Part shown: positions 1-8,050 of the stretch, one piece after another
Layout of the letters: each line of letters opens with the position of its first letter
Numbering within the stretch: the first letter of the stretch is position 1
Source: DATLFA01 sp039934635
GTDB lineage: Bacteria > Actinomycetota > Acidimicrobiia > Acidimicrobiales > WLNW01
DNA length: 64,000 nt
Reading direction: 5' to 3'
NCBI GenBank assembly: GCA_039934635.1
Contig: JBDTLT010000010.1
Coordinates: forward strand, 8,232 to 72,231
The notes under the pieces: generated by a model
Told to the model about the DNA's origin: nothing
What the model saw: only the letters and a program-made list of their open reading frames with translations
Databases searched by the model: none
Program-made: the position numbers and the translations under genes

Positions 1-259
1 TGGGGCAGAGCCTCGCCGTTGGTGGTGAGGAATCACCGCAAGTCTGGTGAGAATCTGGAGAATTGACGCCACCCACTCGTGTCGGCACCGCCGACGATTA
101 GCGCCGAAAGAGGACGTCGATCTACGTGTCGATCCGAATGAACTGGGGTACACCTCGGTACCATTTGCCTGTCGGTCGTCTTTGCCCGACCATCGTGCTC
201 TCCCCAGACCCCGGTCAGCGCAGGCAATTTGTCAAGCCACGCGACCGTAAGGGGACGTC
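1..259. other. Leader region with no recognisable gene
   Basis: I see no convincing gene here; the open frames are short and have no family resemblance. The only clear signal is a purine-rich ribosome binding site (AAGGGGA, about 249-255) just before the desaturase start. The first bases could be the tail of an upstream gene or its promoter, but the window edge prevents a decision. Confidence 0.4.
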
Positions 260-1168
260 ATGGATGCCACGCGAATCAAGGGCGACCTACTTCCGGTCGT
301 GGAGACGCTGCTGGCGCGGCACCTCGAAACCGCGCACGAATGGTTCCCGCACGAATACGTGCCGTGGGGACGAGGTCAATACTCGAACGGCGACCCGTCA
401 TGGGGCGACGACCCCTTGCTCGATCCGGCCGCGCGCGTCGCGCTCACCGTCAACCTGTTGACCGAGGACAATCTCCCGTTGTATTTCGCCGAGCTCTATC
501 GCCTCGGCAAGGACGATGCGTGGGGTGAATGGGCGCGTCGCTGGACGGCAGAGGAAGGCCGGCACTCGATCGTGATCCGTGATTACCTCATGGTCACCCG
601 CGCTCTCGATCCGGTGGCGCTCGAACGGGCGCGCATGCGCCAAGTGACCTCGGGCGCGGTGCCGTCATTCGATTGCGTTACCGATGCACTCGTCTACACG
701 ACGCTGCAAGAGCTCGCGACGCGCATCTCACATCGCAACACCGGCAAGTTGCTGACCGACGCGGTCGGCGTGGCGGTGATGAACCGCGTTGCCGCCGACG
801 AGAACCTGCACCACCTCTTCTACCGTGACCTTGCCTGCGCGGCGATCGAACTCGCGCCGTCAGAAATGGTGAGGGCGATCGATCGGGTCGTGCGCAACTT
901 CACGATGCCGGGCACGGATATCGCAGACTTCGCCCGGCACGCGCGCACGATGGCCAAGGCGGGCGTCTATAGCTTGGCGATCCATCACGACCAGATACTC
1001 GTGCCGATCGTGATGCAACGGTGGGGACTCGAGCAGATGGAAGGGCTCGACGACGATGCCGAGCGCGCTCGGGAGCGGGCGTTGCGCTATATCGCGCGAC
1101 TCGGCAAGGTCTCGCGACGTCTCGAATCCTCGATGAGTGAACGCGCCGAGAAGGCTTCGGTTTCCTGA
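260..1168 (+). CDS. Acyl-ACP desaturase (soluble di-iron, FA_desaturase_2 family)
   Basis: The 302-residue product resembles soluble acyl-[ACP] desaturases (actinobacterial DesA type), which insert a cis double bond into acyl chains carried on acyl carrier protein using a di-iron centre, O2 and reduced ferredoxin. Both iron-ligand motifs are visible: EEGRH at residues 98-102 and DENLHH at 180-185, in the usual helical-bundle spacing. There is no membrane segment, so it is cytosolic. The ATG at 260 follows AAGGGGA at a good distance. It stands alone on the plus strand and converges with the GAF-ANTAR gene and its downstream remnant. Which carbon is desaturated cannot be read from the sequence. 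Confidence 0.88.
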   Translation: MDATRIKGDLLPVVETLLARHLETAHEWFPHEYVPWGRGQYSNGDPSWGDDPLLDPAARVALTVNLLTEDNLPLYFAELYRLGKDDAWGEWARRWTAEEGRHSIVIRDYLMVTRALDPVALERARMRQVTSGAVPSFDCVTDALVYTTLQELATRISHRNTGKLLTDAVGVAVMNRVAADENLHHLFYRDLACAAIELAPSEMVRAIDRVVRNFTMPGTDIADFARHARTMAKAGVYSLAIHHDQILVPIVMQRWGLEQMEGLDDDAERARERALRYIARLGKVSRRLESSMSERAEKASVS

Positions 1169-1418
1169 CCGGACGAGCGCGCGGTCAGCAGTAAGAGCAG
1201 CCCGAGCCCCGCGATCACGAGATTCACGCCGGCCCACAGTTGCGTCAGTCGCCGATAGAGCGGCACGATCGCCGGCCGTGCTCGACGTCGGGGGAGATCG
1301 AACAGAAGTCGTGCGCGAATCGTGCGACCAGCGGTGTGCCCGTGGCGATCGACGCCCAGAACAAGAGACTGAGGACGAGCTTTCCGACGACGACGCGGCG
1401 GCCGTGCGCCCGGGGGTC
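1087..1418 (-). pseudogene. Broken fragment of a DUF3159/septation-A-like membrane protein
   Basis: Directly after the stop of the GAF-ANTAR gene the same frame reads a membrane-like stretch (GKLVLSLLFWASIATGTPLV, then ARFAHDF and SPDVE). It then stops. A neighbouring frame continues smoothly from the same point (ARPAIVPLYRRLTQLWAGVN, then a leucine-rich helix LVIAGLGLLLLLT). Restoring one base near 1290 would join them into the C-terminal half of a protein like the DUF3159/VC0807 membrane family, where a ...PLxRRLTxLWAxVN... segment is familiar. No start codon or RBS precedes it, and its tail overlaps the desaturase end antisense. I infer a 5'-truncated, frameshifted relic. An assembly error could explain the shift but not the missing N-terminal half. 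Confidence 0.42.
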
Positions 1419-2159
1419 TCAGGGGTGTGGTGGCGCCCGCATCTCGTCTGCCGCGTCCGCCGGCAGCGTCCCCGCGACGAGATTGGTCGCCACGTCTGCA
1501 AGCAATAGGTTGTTCGAGCGCGCGTATCGCCGCAGTCGCTCGAACGCCTCTTCGGTGCTCACGCCGAGGCGTTCGGCGAGTAGTCCCTTGGCTTGTTCGA
1601 TCGCGACGCGAGAATTGAGGGCCGACTGGAGTTGCGTCGACAACAACTGCGAGTCGTGCATCGCCCGATGGTGCAACAGGCCGATGGTGGCGATGTCGGC
1701 CAACGCTTGCGCGAGCTTGAGATCTTCCTCGTCCCAGGGCGCTTGGTTGGTGTTGAACAAATTGAGGGCGCCGATGACGTTCGCCCTGAGCCGCATCGGC
1801 ACGGCATAGATCGATCGGTATCCGGCGTTGCGTACATGTGTGGCAAAACCGGGCCATTGCCGGGAAATGCCGTCGAGATCGTCGGCGCCGACCGCCGCGG
1901 CAGTGCGAAACGCGTCGAGACAAGGTCCTTCGGATGATTGCAACTCGAGGAGCTCGAGCGTGCGCATCTGCTCGCTCGACGAGGCCACCACGCGAAGGTC
2001 GCCGAGAGGATCTACCAACATCAGGCCGCCGTCAGTGGCCCCCAGCAATTCGACACAGCGTTCTGTCAGTAGTGTCATGAAATCGACGACGTCGAAATCG
2101 TCTACGAGGGTGTCGGCCAACTCGACGAACGCCTTCGAGAGTCGTTGTTCACGGAACAT
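1419..2159 (-). CDS. GAF-ANTAR domain regulator (predicted antiterminator)
   Basis: The 246-residue protein has an N-terminal GAF sensor domain (about residues 20-165, with DGGLMLVDPLGDLRVVASS and the later AVPMRLRANVIGALNLF typical of GAF folds). The C-terminal ANTAR domain (about 180-235) contains SRVAIEQAKGLLAERLGVS and a following amphipathic helix pair. ANTAR domains bind paired RNA hairpins and suppress transcription termination. The GAF domain presumably senses a small ligand, redox state or partner. The ATG at 2159 is followed by a clean FREQRLSKAFVELADTL start. No adjacent histidine kinase is present, so the input is unknown. Confidence 0.85.
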   Translation of the reverse strand: MFREQRLSKAFVELADTLVDDFDVVDFMTLLTERCVELLGATDGGLMLVDPLGDLRVVASSSEQMRTLELLELQSSEGPCLDAFRTAAAVGADDLDGISRQWPGFATHVRNAGYRSIYAVPMRLRANVIGALNLFNTNQAPWDEEDLKLAQALADIATIGLLHHRAMHDSQLLSTQLQSALNSRVAIEQAKGLLAERLGVSTEEAFERLRRYARSNNLLLADVATNLVAGTLPADAADEMRAPPHP

Positions 2160-2386
2160 GGTCGACCCTTCTCACGTGGATTCAGCGATGCTCGAATGAT
2201 CGCGAGCCCGTCGATCAGTGATTGTCCCCACTATCGCGCAAAATGGGTGAGATAGCGAGGGTGATTGACATCACCAATTCCCCAACATTTGTGGGGTAAC
2301 CAGCGGCGCTACAGCGTCTTGACCGAGCGCACGACCGGTTCCCGCGTGGCGGTTGGCTCGACGACGCGAGCCGAGACGCGCCACGA

Positions 2387-2418
2387 GGGCGGCCGATCCG
2401 GGTGGGGATCGTCCGCCC
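2387..2418 (-). terminator. Hairpin terminator after the small membrane-protein gene
   Basis: A 13-base-pair stem with one mismatch (2387-2399 with 2406-2418, arms GGGCGGcCGATCC / GGATCGtCCGCCC, loop of 6) lies 18 bases beyond the stop of the minus-strand gene at 2437. There is no T-run, as is common for actinobacterial hairpin terminators. Confidence 0.5.
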
Positions 2419-2436
2419 TCGCGTTGTGCGGGAGAG

Positions 2437-3099
2437 TTAGACGCCGACGAGCGGCTTGGTCTCCGGCTTTGCCTGCGGTTGCTCGGGAGCAGCGAAGGTC
2501 TTGTCCTTGGGTGTCTTGAACGCGTGGATGAGCCCAGCGATCGACAGCAGTGCCAGCAGCGCGGCCGCGATGTAGGCGACGGATGCCGCTTGTTCGCCCT
2601 TCACACCGAAGACGCTGAAACCGAATGACGTCAGCAGCAGGCCGCGCAGGGTCTCGCCCTTGAAGAGGGTCTCACGCTGCGTCGTCATGTCGGTGAGTTG
2701 CTTCTGCAGTGCAGGCAGCGTCGGGTCGTTGGCGTTGGCGGCGGTGGCCGCGGTGATCTTGGCGCGAAGTGCCGTCTGTGCGTCGCCGAGCGTTGCGTAC
2801 GTGAGTCCACCGGCAGTCGACTTGACGTGCAGGCCGATGAAGTCGTTCGCATAGCATTCGGCTTGCTTGCCGGTCAGCAGCGGTTGTCCCGCGTACTTGA
2901 CGAGACACGCCGATTCTTTCTCTTCGGCGGTGAGTGTGTCGGCAGTCTTGAAGGTGATCTTCTGCTCGCCGAGTTGCTCCGCGACATAGGTCTTGGCGAA
3001 GTTCGCGTTGCTTGTCATGACCATGCCGAGCACCAACAGCAGCACGGCGAGACCAAGCCCGCCGGCGCTGAAGAGGACATCGAGGGTTCTGCGTTTCAT
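2437..3099 (-). CDS. Conserved-looking two-helix membrane protein of unknown function
   Basis: I do not recognise a family. The 220-residue protein has a membrane helix at about residues 7-29, an extracytoplasmic domain with two cysteines (CLVKY and ECYAN) that could form a disulfide, a second helix at about 173-193, and a charged proline/lysine-rich tail. The domain contains a helical stretch before the second helix (ALQKQLTDMTTQRETL), possibly coiled coil. The ATG at 3099 follows AAGGAG with ideal spacing. It lies 59 bases downstream of the alcohol dehydrogenase on the same strand and may be cotranscribed; a hairpin follows its stop. Confidence 0.7.
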   Translation of the reverse strand: MKRRTLDVLFSAGGLGLAVLLLVLGMVMTSNANFAKTYVAEQLGEQKITFKTADTLTAEEKESACLVKYAGQPLLTGKQAECYANDFIGLHVKSTAGGLTYATLGDAQTALRAKITAATAANANDPTLPALQKQLTDMTTQRETLFKGETLRGLLLTSFGFSVFGVKGEQAASVAYIAAALLALLSIAGLIHAFKTPKDKTFAAPEQPQAKPETKPLVGV

Positions 3100-3158
3100 C
3101 TATTTCTTCTCCTTGTAGGTGTGCAATTCGTAGTTGGTGTGCATTTCGGACATGAACG

Positions 3159-4202
3159 TCATGCCCGCGTGATGACGACCTTCAGTGCGCCGGTGTCGCC
3201 GGCCCGGCTGAAGACGTCGTAGGCCTCTTCGAACTGGTCGAGAGTGAAGTGGTGCGTGACGAAGCGAGCGGCATCAACCTGATGACTGGTCACGAGGCGC
3301 AACAGCGTGGGTGTCGTGTAGGTATCGACGAGGCCCGTGGTGATCGTCACGTTGCGGCTCCACAGTTGCTCGAGATGCAACGTTGCAGGTTCGCCGTGGA
3401 CACCGATGTTCGCAATGTGGCCGCCGGGGCGGGCCAACTGAGTGGCGAGTTCGAACGTGGCCGGTACGCCAACCGCTTCGATCGCCACATCCGCGCCCAA
3501 GCCACCGGTGAGTTGGGCGACAACCGCGACCGCGTCTTCACGCGAGTTGTTGATCACGATGTCGGCGCCGAATTGCTTCGCTGCTTCCAACCGCGTGTCG
3601 GCCAAGTCGATGGCGACGATGTGGCTGGGGCTGAACAAGCGAGCGCCCATGATGGCGCTCAGCCCGATCGGACCAGCGCCCACGACGGCGACGACATCGC
3701 CCGGTTGCACCTTGCCGTTGAGGACACCGACCTCGTAGCCGGTCGGCAAGATGTCGGCCAGCATCAAGATCTGTTCATCCGTTGCGCCGGCGGGTACGGG
3801 ATAGGTCGAGGTGTCCGCGAACGGAACCCGCACGTACTCGGCTTGCGTGCCGTTGATCAAGTGGCCGAGGATCCATCCGCCCCCACCGAGGCATTGGCCG
3901 TAGCGGCCTTCGCGGCAGAAGCGGCACGCGCCGCAGGCGGTGATGCACGAGACGAGCACGCGGTCGCCGACCTTCACGTTCTTGACGCCGCTTCCGACAG
4001 CATCGACCGTGCCGACTGCTTCGTGGCCGAGGATGCGTCCATCGGTCACTGCGGGTACGTCGCCCTTCAAGATGTGCAGATCAGTGCCACAGATCGTGGT
4101 GGCGTCAACGCGAACGATCGCGTCGGTGTCATTCGTGATCGTCGGCTTGGCTACTTCTTCCCAGGCCTTTTGGCCGGGACCGTGGTATACGAGCGCCTTC
4201 AT
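3159..4202 (-). CDS. Zinc-dependent alcohol dehydrogenase
   Basis: This is a medium-chain dehydrogenase/reductase of 347 residues that oxidises or reduces an alcohol/aldehyde or ketone with NAD(P). Visible features are the catalytic-zinc motifs CGTDLHILKG and GHEAVG, the structural-zinc cysteine cluster (CGACRFCREGRYGQC) and the nucleotide-binding turn VVGAGPIGLSA. The frame extends further upstream, but the ATG at 4202 is chosen because it begins the family-typical MKALVYHGPG and follows GGAGG. The sequence resembles secondary-alcohol/isopropanol-type dehydrogenases, but the substrate is not certain. Confidence 0.88.
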   Translation of the reverse strand: MKALVYHGPGQKAWEEVAKPTITNDTDAIVRVDATTICGTDLHILKGDVPAVTDGRILGHEAVGTVDAVGSGVKNVKVGDRVLVSCITACGACRFCREGRYGQCLGGGGWILGHLINGTQAEYVRVPFADTSTYPVPAGATDEQILMLADILPTGYEVGVLNGKVQPGDVVAVVGAGPIGLSAIMGARLFSPSHIVAIDLADTRLEAAKQFGADIVINNSREDAVAVVAQLTGGLGADVAIEAVGVPATFELATQLARPGGHIANIGVHGEPATLHLEQLWSRNVTITTGLVDTYTTPTLLRLVTSHQVDAARFVTHHFTLDQFEEAYDVFSRAGDTGALKVVITRA

Positions 4203-4401
4203 GAGCAACCTCCTGGTTGTTCTAGAGACCAGGATGAAGCCTGCGAGCGCGTCCCAGTAGGGACGAAAGTCAGTCCTTGAGCCATCGTGTCTCCTGGTGT
4301 CGATCAAACCGATCGCGCTACCAGGGTCTGGAGCACCGCTCCCAGAGCCGGCCTAATCGCCGACTCGACACGTCAGGGCAGTTGTCGTGATGGGGGTCAC
4401 C

Positions 4402-5064
4402 TTATCGGCGGACGCGCGAAATACTCGCTGGTCGCGGCCGCGCCGGTATGCCGACGGCGGTGACGGCGTCGGGCAGGTCGGTGACGACGACCGCACCGGC
4501 GCCGACGGTGACCCATGCGCCGATCGAAAGGTTCTGAATGACGGTGGAGCCGGCACCAACGAGTGTGCCTTCACCGATCGACACGTTGCCGCTCACGGTG
4601 ACGCCCGGGCTGACCGTGACGTAGTCGGCGATGCGGCAATCGTGGCTGACCGATGCATTCACATTGACATGCGCGTGGCGTCCCAAGGTCACATTGGTCG
4701 TGATGCGCGCGCCGGCCGCGATCACGACACCCGGGCCCAGCGCGACGAACGCGCCGAGCGTGGCATCGGGATGCACGAGCACCGCGGCTTCGAAGCCCCA
4801 CTCGGTGAGTTGTCGATCGATCTGTCGGCGGTGGGACGACACGCCGATACCGATCACGTAGCGGATCTGCTGCTCGCGGTCGCGCAGAGATGCGAGCGGG
4901 CCCAAGATGTGCGAGCCGCGCGCCGCGACGAGCGACTCGTTGTCGGTTCGCTCGTCTACGAAGCCGAGAAATTCGAACGTCGCTGCACGAGCGTTGATCG
5001 CTTGGACGATGTCGAGCGTCTCGCGTCCGTGTCCGCCCGCGCCGATGATGACGAGCGGTGTCAC
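4402..5064 (-). CDS. NeuD/PglD-family sugar O/N-acetyltransferase
   Basis: The 220-residue product has a Rossmann-like N-terminal domain (TPLVIIGAGGHGRETLDIV) followed by a left-handed beta-helix of hexapeptide repeats. A His-containing SHDC motif sits where PglD/NeuD enzymes carry their catalytic base. PglD acetylates the 4-amino group of UDP-4-amino-sugars using acetyl-CoA. The GTG start at 5064 overlaps the stop of the upstream sugar-transferase fusion (GTGA), so the two are probably translationally coupled. That coupling, with a PglE-like aminotransferase nearby, supports a role in making an N-acetylated priming sugar; a sialic-acid-type acetyltransferase is the alternative. Confidence 0.85.
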   Translation of the reverse strand: MTPLVIIGAGGHGRETLDIVQAINARAATFEFLGFVDERTDNESLVAARGSHILGPLASLRDREQQIRYVIGIGVSSHRRQIDRQLTEWGFEAAVLVHPDATLGAFVALGPGVVIAAGARITTNVTLGRHAHVNVNASVSHDCRIADYVTVSPGVTVSGNVSIGEGTLVGAGSTVIQNLSIGAWVTVGAGAVVVTDLPDAVTAVGIPARPRPASISRVRR

Positions 5065-6929
5065 TGCGGGGCGGACCCGTTGCGCGACGGTTCGTCGAAG
5101 CGTGGCATCGTCGCGTGACCGGCTTGCCGGATGCCGGAACCGGCGAATACGCGCGGCACGGTGCGCATCATGATGCGAAGATCCAAGCCGAGCGACCAAT
5201 TGTCGACGTACCACACGTCGGTCGTCAGCCGTTCCTCCCACGTGCTCGCGTTGCGACCGTTCACTTGCGCCAAGCCGGTGATGCCGGGAAGCACTTCGTG
5301 CCGGCGCGCTTGCCGCGGTGTGTAGTGCTCTAGATAGTCGGGGAGCAGTGGTCGTGGTCCCACGATGCTCATCTCGCCGCGCAACACGTTGACCAACTCG
5401 GGTAGCTCGTCGAGGCTCGTGGCGCGCAGCACGCGACCGAGACGGGTCAGTCGCTGTTCGTCGGGCAACGGACGGCCTTCGGAATCGCAGGCGTTTCGCA
5501 TAGTGCGGAACTTGTAGAGGCGAAACGGTATGCCGTCGAGGCCTGGTCGTTCTTGCACGAAGAGCACCGGGCGACCGTGGCGGAGGCACACGGCGAGTGC
5601 AACTACGCCCAATACCGGCGCGAGCGCGGCGAGTGCCGTGGCCGCGACCACGACGTCGAACGCGCGCTTCATCAATTGGCTGGCCGTGCGTCGAGGCGTG
5701 CGCCGTCGTCGCCAGCGTGCTGGTGGCGCGAGCCCAGAGAGGGCTCGTTCGTATGTGTCGAAGACGGTCGCCACGATCGTTCGTTCGTCGAACTCGGCGC
5801 GCGCGCGGCGAGCGCTCGAGACGCCCATGCGGTGCCGCAATGGCGCGTCGTCTGCGAGTTGGCGCAGCGCATCTGCGAGACGTGCTGGATCGCGTGGGGG
5901 GACGAGCAGACCGTTGTCACCGTGGCGCACGACCTGACGGCAGCCACGGATGTCGGTCGCGACGATCGGTAGCCCCATCGCCGCGGCCTCCATGGCCGCG
6001 CGAGGGAATCCCTCGCGGTGTGACGGCAGCGCGAACACGTCCATTGCCGAATAAAGACGTTCGACATCGTGGCGCAGGCCAAGGAAGCGCACACCGGCGG
6101 CGCGCGCATCGTCGACCGAAGTGCGATCCAACGAGTCAGCTTTTTCGGGGTCATCCGGGCCGGCGACGACGAGCACAGCGCGCGGTCCGAGCGAGCGTAC
6201 GGCTTCGAACAGTTCGGGGTATCCCTTTTCGGCCACGAGCCGCCCGACGATGCCGATGACGACGTGACCATCATCGATACCGAGTTCGGCGCGCACCGAT
6301 TCGCGAGTGCCGAGTGGTAGGCGACTGCGATCGAAGCGAGCGAGATCGACGCCGTTGCCGAGGCTCGTGAGCTTGCGCCTCGGCGTGAGGTGATAGCGAC
6401 GGAGCAGCTCGACATCCTCGGGACTCTGTACGAGTTCGGCGTGCGAAAAGCGGGCGGCGAGCGCTTCGAGGCTGTACACGACGAGGCGCTTGGCGCGTCG
6501 GTCATCGTCGCTCGCATAGAGACCATGCACCGTGTTGACGACGACGGGTACGCCGGCGAGGCGGCCCACGATGCGGCCGTAGATGCCGGGCTTGGGATTG
6601 TGCGTGTGCAGCACATCGGGTCGTTCTCGGCGAAGGACGCGCCACAGCTCGATGGCCGATTTCACATCGGCGATGATGTTCATGCGGCGCGTCGACGACT
6701 CGAGTGCAATGTGGCGGATCCCTGCGGCCTCGAGCTCGGCGACATGGGGGCCGGGAGCGCTGATGCCGATCGCCTCGCCACCGCGGTCGATCACGGCGGT
6801 GAGCTGCGGCAACAACAGGTAGCGCAGGCTGACATCGACGGTCGTGAGGTGCGCGACGCGTAGGCCGTGGATCGCCGTACGAGGGGGGGAGCCGGCGTCG
6901 AGGTGCGGGGGTACGTTCCGCTCGACCAT
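5061..6929 (-). CDS. Fusion of GT4 glycosyltransferase and PglC-like phosphoglycosyl transferase
   Basis: The 622-residue protein contains two enzymes. Residues about 23-395 are a GT-B glycosyltransferase of family GT4 (HTHNPKPGIYGRI, VVGRLVAEKGYPEL, and EGFPRAAMEAAAMG with the E-x7-E motif). Residues about 419-600 are a monotopic phosphoglycosyl transferase that loads the first sugar phosphate onto undecaprenyl phosphate. They show MKRAFDVVVA, a re-entrant hydrophobic helix broken near Pro438, the KFRTM motif, the catalytic DELP dyad at D507-E508, and GPRPLLPDY. The start at 6929 (MVERN) was preferred over an upstream ATG that would run into the divergent gene; the RBS is weak. Joining priming and probably second-sugar transfer in one chain resembles a PglA-PglC fusion. 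Confidence 0.88.
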   Translation of the reverse strand: MVERNVPPHLDAGSPPRTAIHGLRVAHLTTVDVSLRYLLLPQLTAVIDRGGEAIGISAPGPHVAELEAAGIRHIALESSTRRMNIIADVKSAIELWRVLRRERPDVLHTHNPKPGIYGRIVGRLAGVPVVVNTVHGLYASDDDRRAKRLVVYSLEALAARFSHAELVQSPEDVELLRRYHLTPRRKLTSLGNGVDLARFDRSRLPLGTRESVRAELGIDDGHVVIGIVGRLVAEKGYPELFEAVRSLGPRAVLVVAGPDDPEKADSLDRTSVDDARAAGVRFLGLRHDVERLYSAMDVFALPSHREGFPRAAMEAAAMGLPIVATDIRGCRQVVRHGDNGLLVPPRDPARLADALRQLADDAPLRHRMGVSSARRARAEFDERTIVATVFDTYERALSGLAPPARWRRRRTPRRTASQLMKRAFDVVVAATALAALAPVLGVVALAVCLRHGRPVLFVQERPGLDGIPFRLYKFRTMRNACDSEGRPLPDEQRLTRLGRVLRATSLDELPELVNVLRGEMSIVGPRPLLPDYLEHYTPRQARRHEVLPGITGLAQVNGRNASTWEERLTTDVWYVDNWSLGLDLRIMMRTVPRVFAGSGIRQAGHATMPRFDEPSRNGSAPQ

Positions 6930-6988
6930 GTTCGAAGGGTACCGGCGGCCTAGTCGTTGTTTGCTCGTTCGCGCGGCATAGTCGATGA

Positions 6989-7978
6989 ATGGCCGAACCG
7001 TGTCGCTCCACGCGAGCCACCTGCGTCCTCGACACACTGCGCGATGCAATACACGCGACCGAGTTCACCACGGGCGCACGCGTCGGGCTCATCGCGCTCG
7101 CGATCACGGTGGTGGTCGGCGTTGTGTGGTGGCGTCTTCGCCCGGCTGCGTGCCCGTTGCCGATCGTGGGATTGGCGGCGACGGCGGCGGCTGCTTACGC
7201 GCTACGAGATGCAGTTTGGTTGCCGAATCGCGTCGTGCTCGCGCTCGCATTGCTCACATTGGCCGGTCTCGTGGTCGATGTCTTCCGGCTCTCCGTGTTG
7301 GGCCTTTTGGTGGGCGCACTCCCGGGCGCGCTCGTGCTCGACTCTGCGCCGACTCTCGTCGAGGTGCGATGGGTGCGCGTGTTGGTATTCGCCACGACAG
7401 TGGTCGGAGGGGCGGCACTTGCGTCATTCGACCGACGGTGGGCGCGCCATGGTCTCGGCGCGCCGCTCGTGGCTCTCTGGGCGGTCGGGGTCTACGTGAC
7501 GGTGCCCGACACCGAAGCGGCACTCGCGGTACTCGGAGCCCTGCTCGTGGTGTCCGCCGGTGCGTGGCCGTTGCGGCTCGGAAGTTTGGGGGCCTGCGGT
7601 TCGCTGCCGTTGGCCGGGCTGTTCGCATGGACCGCTCCCTACGGTGGTTTGGGCCGGCACAGCTCGATCGTCGGCGCGGTCGCGTGCATGGGGTTGTTGC
7701 TGGTCGAGCCGGCCACCCGGGCGCTGCGCGGGGGCGGCACCGGACCGATCGACATGATCGCCCGGCCCGAGCGCGGCCGTTGGTGGACGCTGCCCGCAGT
7801 GGTGCCGGTCCAGCTCGCGCTGGTTTTCGTGGCGGCTCGGGTTGCCGGACTGGGCCACCGGGTCGACCGAGCGGTCGCAATCGTCGTTGCCGAAGCCGCG
7901 TTCGCGCTGCTGGCGTCGTGGTGGTTTGCATCGTCGAACACGAACAATGATCGAAAATTGGTCAGACAGTCAAAATAA
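6989..7978 (+). CDS. Polytopic membrane protein, unknown function
   Basis: No family is recognised. The 329-residue product is almost entirely hydrophobic with roughly nine to ten predicted transmembrane helices and short charged loops. Glycines and alanines dominate, and the last helix is followed by a short basic tail. It is divergent from the sugar-transferase fusion (about 60 bases between starts) and precedes the nucleotide-sugar dehydrogenase, so a role in polysaccharide assembly or export is possible but rests only on position. No ribosome binding site is evident before the ATG. Confidence 0.65.
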   Translation: MAEPCRSTRATCVLDTLRDAIHATEFTTGARVGLIALAITVVVGVVWWRLRPAACPLPIVGLAATAAAAYALRDAVWLPNRVVLALALLTLAGLVVDVFRLSVLGLLVGALPGALVLDSAPTLVEVRWVRVLVFATTVVGGAALASFDRRWARHGLGAPLVALWAVGVYVTVPDTEAALAVLGALLVVSAGAWPLRLGSLGACGSLPLAGLFAWTAPYGGLGRHSSIVGAVACMGLLLVEPATRALRGGGTGPIDMIARPERGRWWTLPAVVPVQLALVFVAARVAGLGHRVDRAVAIVVAEAAFALLASWWFASSNTNNDRKLVRQSK

Positions 7979-8001
7979 CTATGCCGTTATCCCTATAAAT
8001 G

Positions 8002-8046
8002 ACTAGTCCGACTTCCCTATGCGGACGACTTCTGTTAACGATGCAT
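8002..8046 (+). promoter_or_regulatory. Partial copy of the polysaccharide promoter element
   Basis: ACTAGTCC at 8002-8009 and CCTA at 8016-8019 match, in sequence and spacing, the upstream part of the two promoter copies at 15343 and 24516. The region where a -10 box would fall (8041-8046, ATGCAT) does not match. It lies directly before the nucleotide-sugar dehydrogenase, whose ATG at 8051 lacks a ribosome binding site. Confidence 0.35.
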
Positions 8047-8050
8047 CGCC

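Noticed and set aside
2280..2296. CCCCA-N7-TGGGG inverted repeat upstream of the GAF-ANTAR gene
   Set aside because: Only five base pairs, no promoter elements placed around it, and common by chance in this base composition.
3249..4280. A 343-codon plus-strand open frame opposite the alcohol dehydrogenase
   Set aside because: The minus strand encodes all zinc and NAD motifs; the plus frame has none.
5065..5589. Upstream extension of the PglD-like gene to 5589
   Set aside because: The extension is out of frame with, and inside, the sugar-transferase gene and is Arg-rich. The GTG at 5064 overlapping the previous stop is the natural start.
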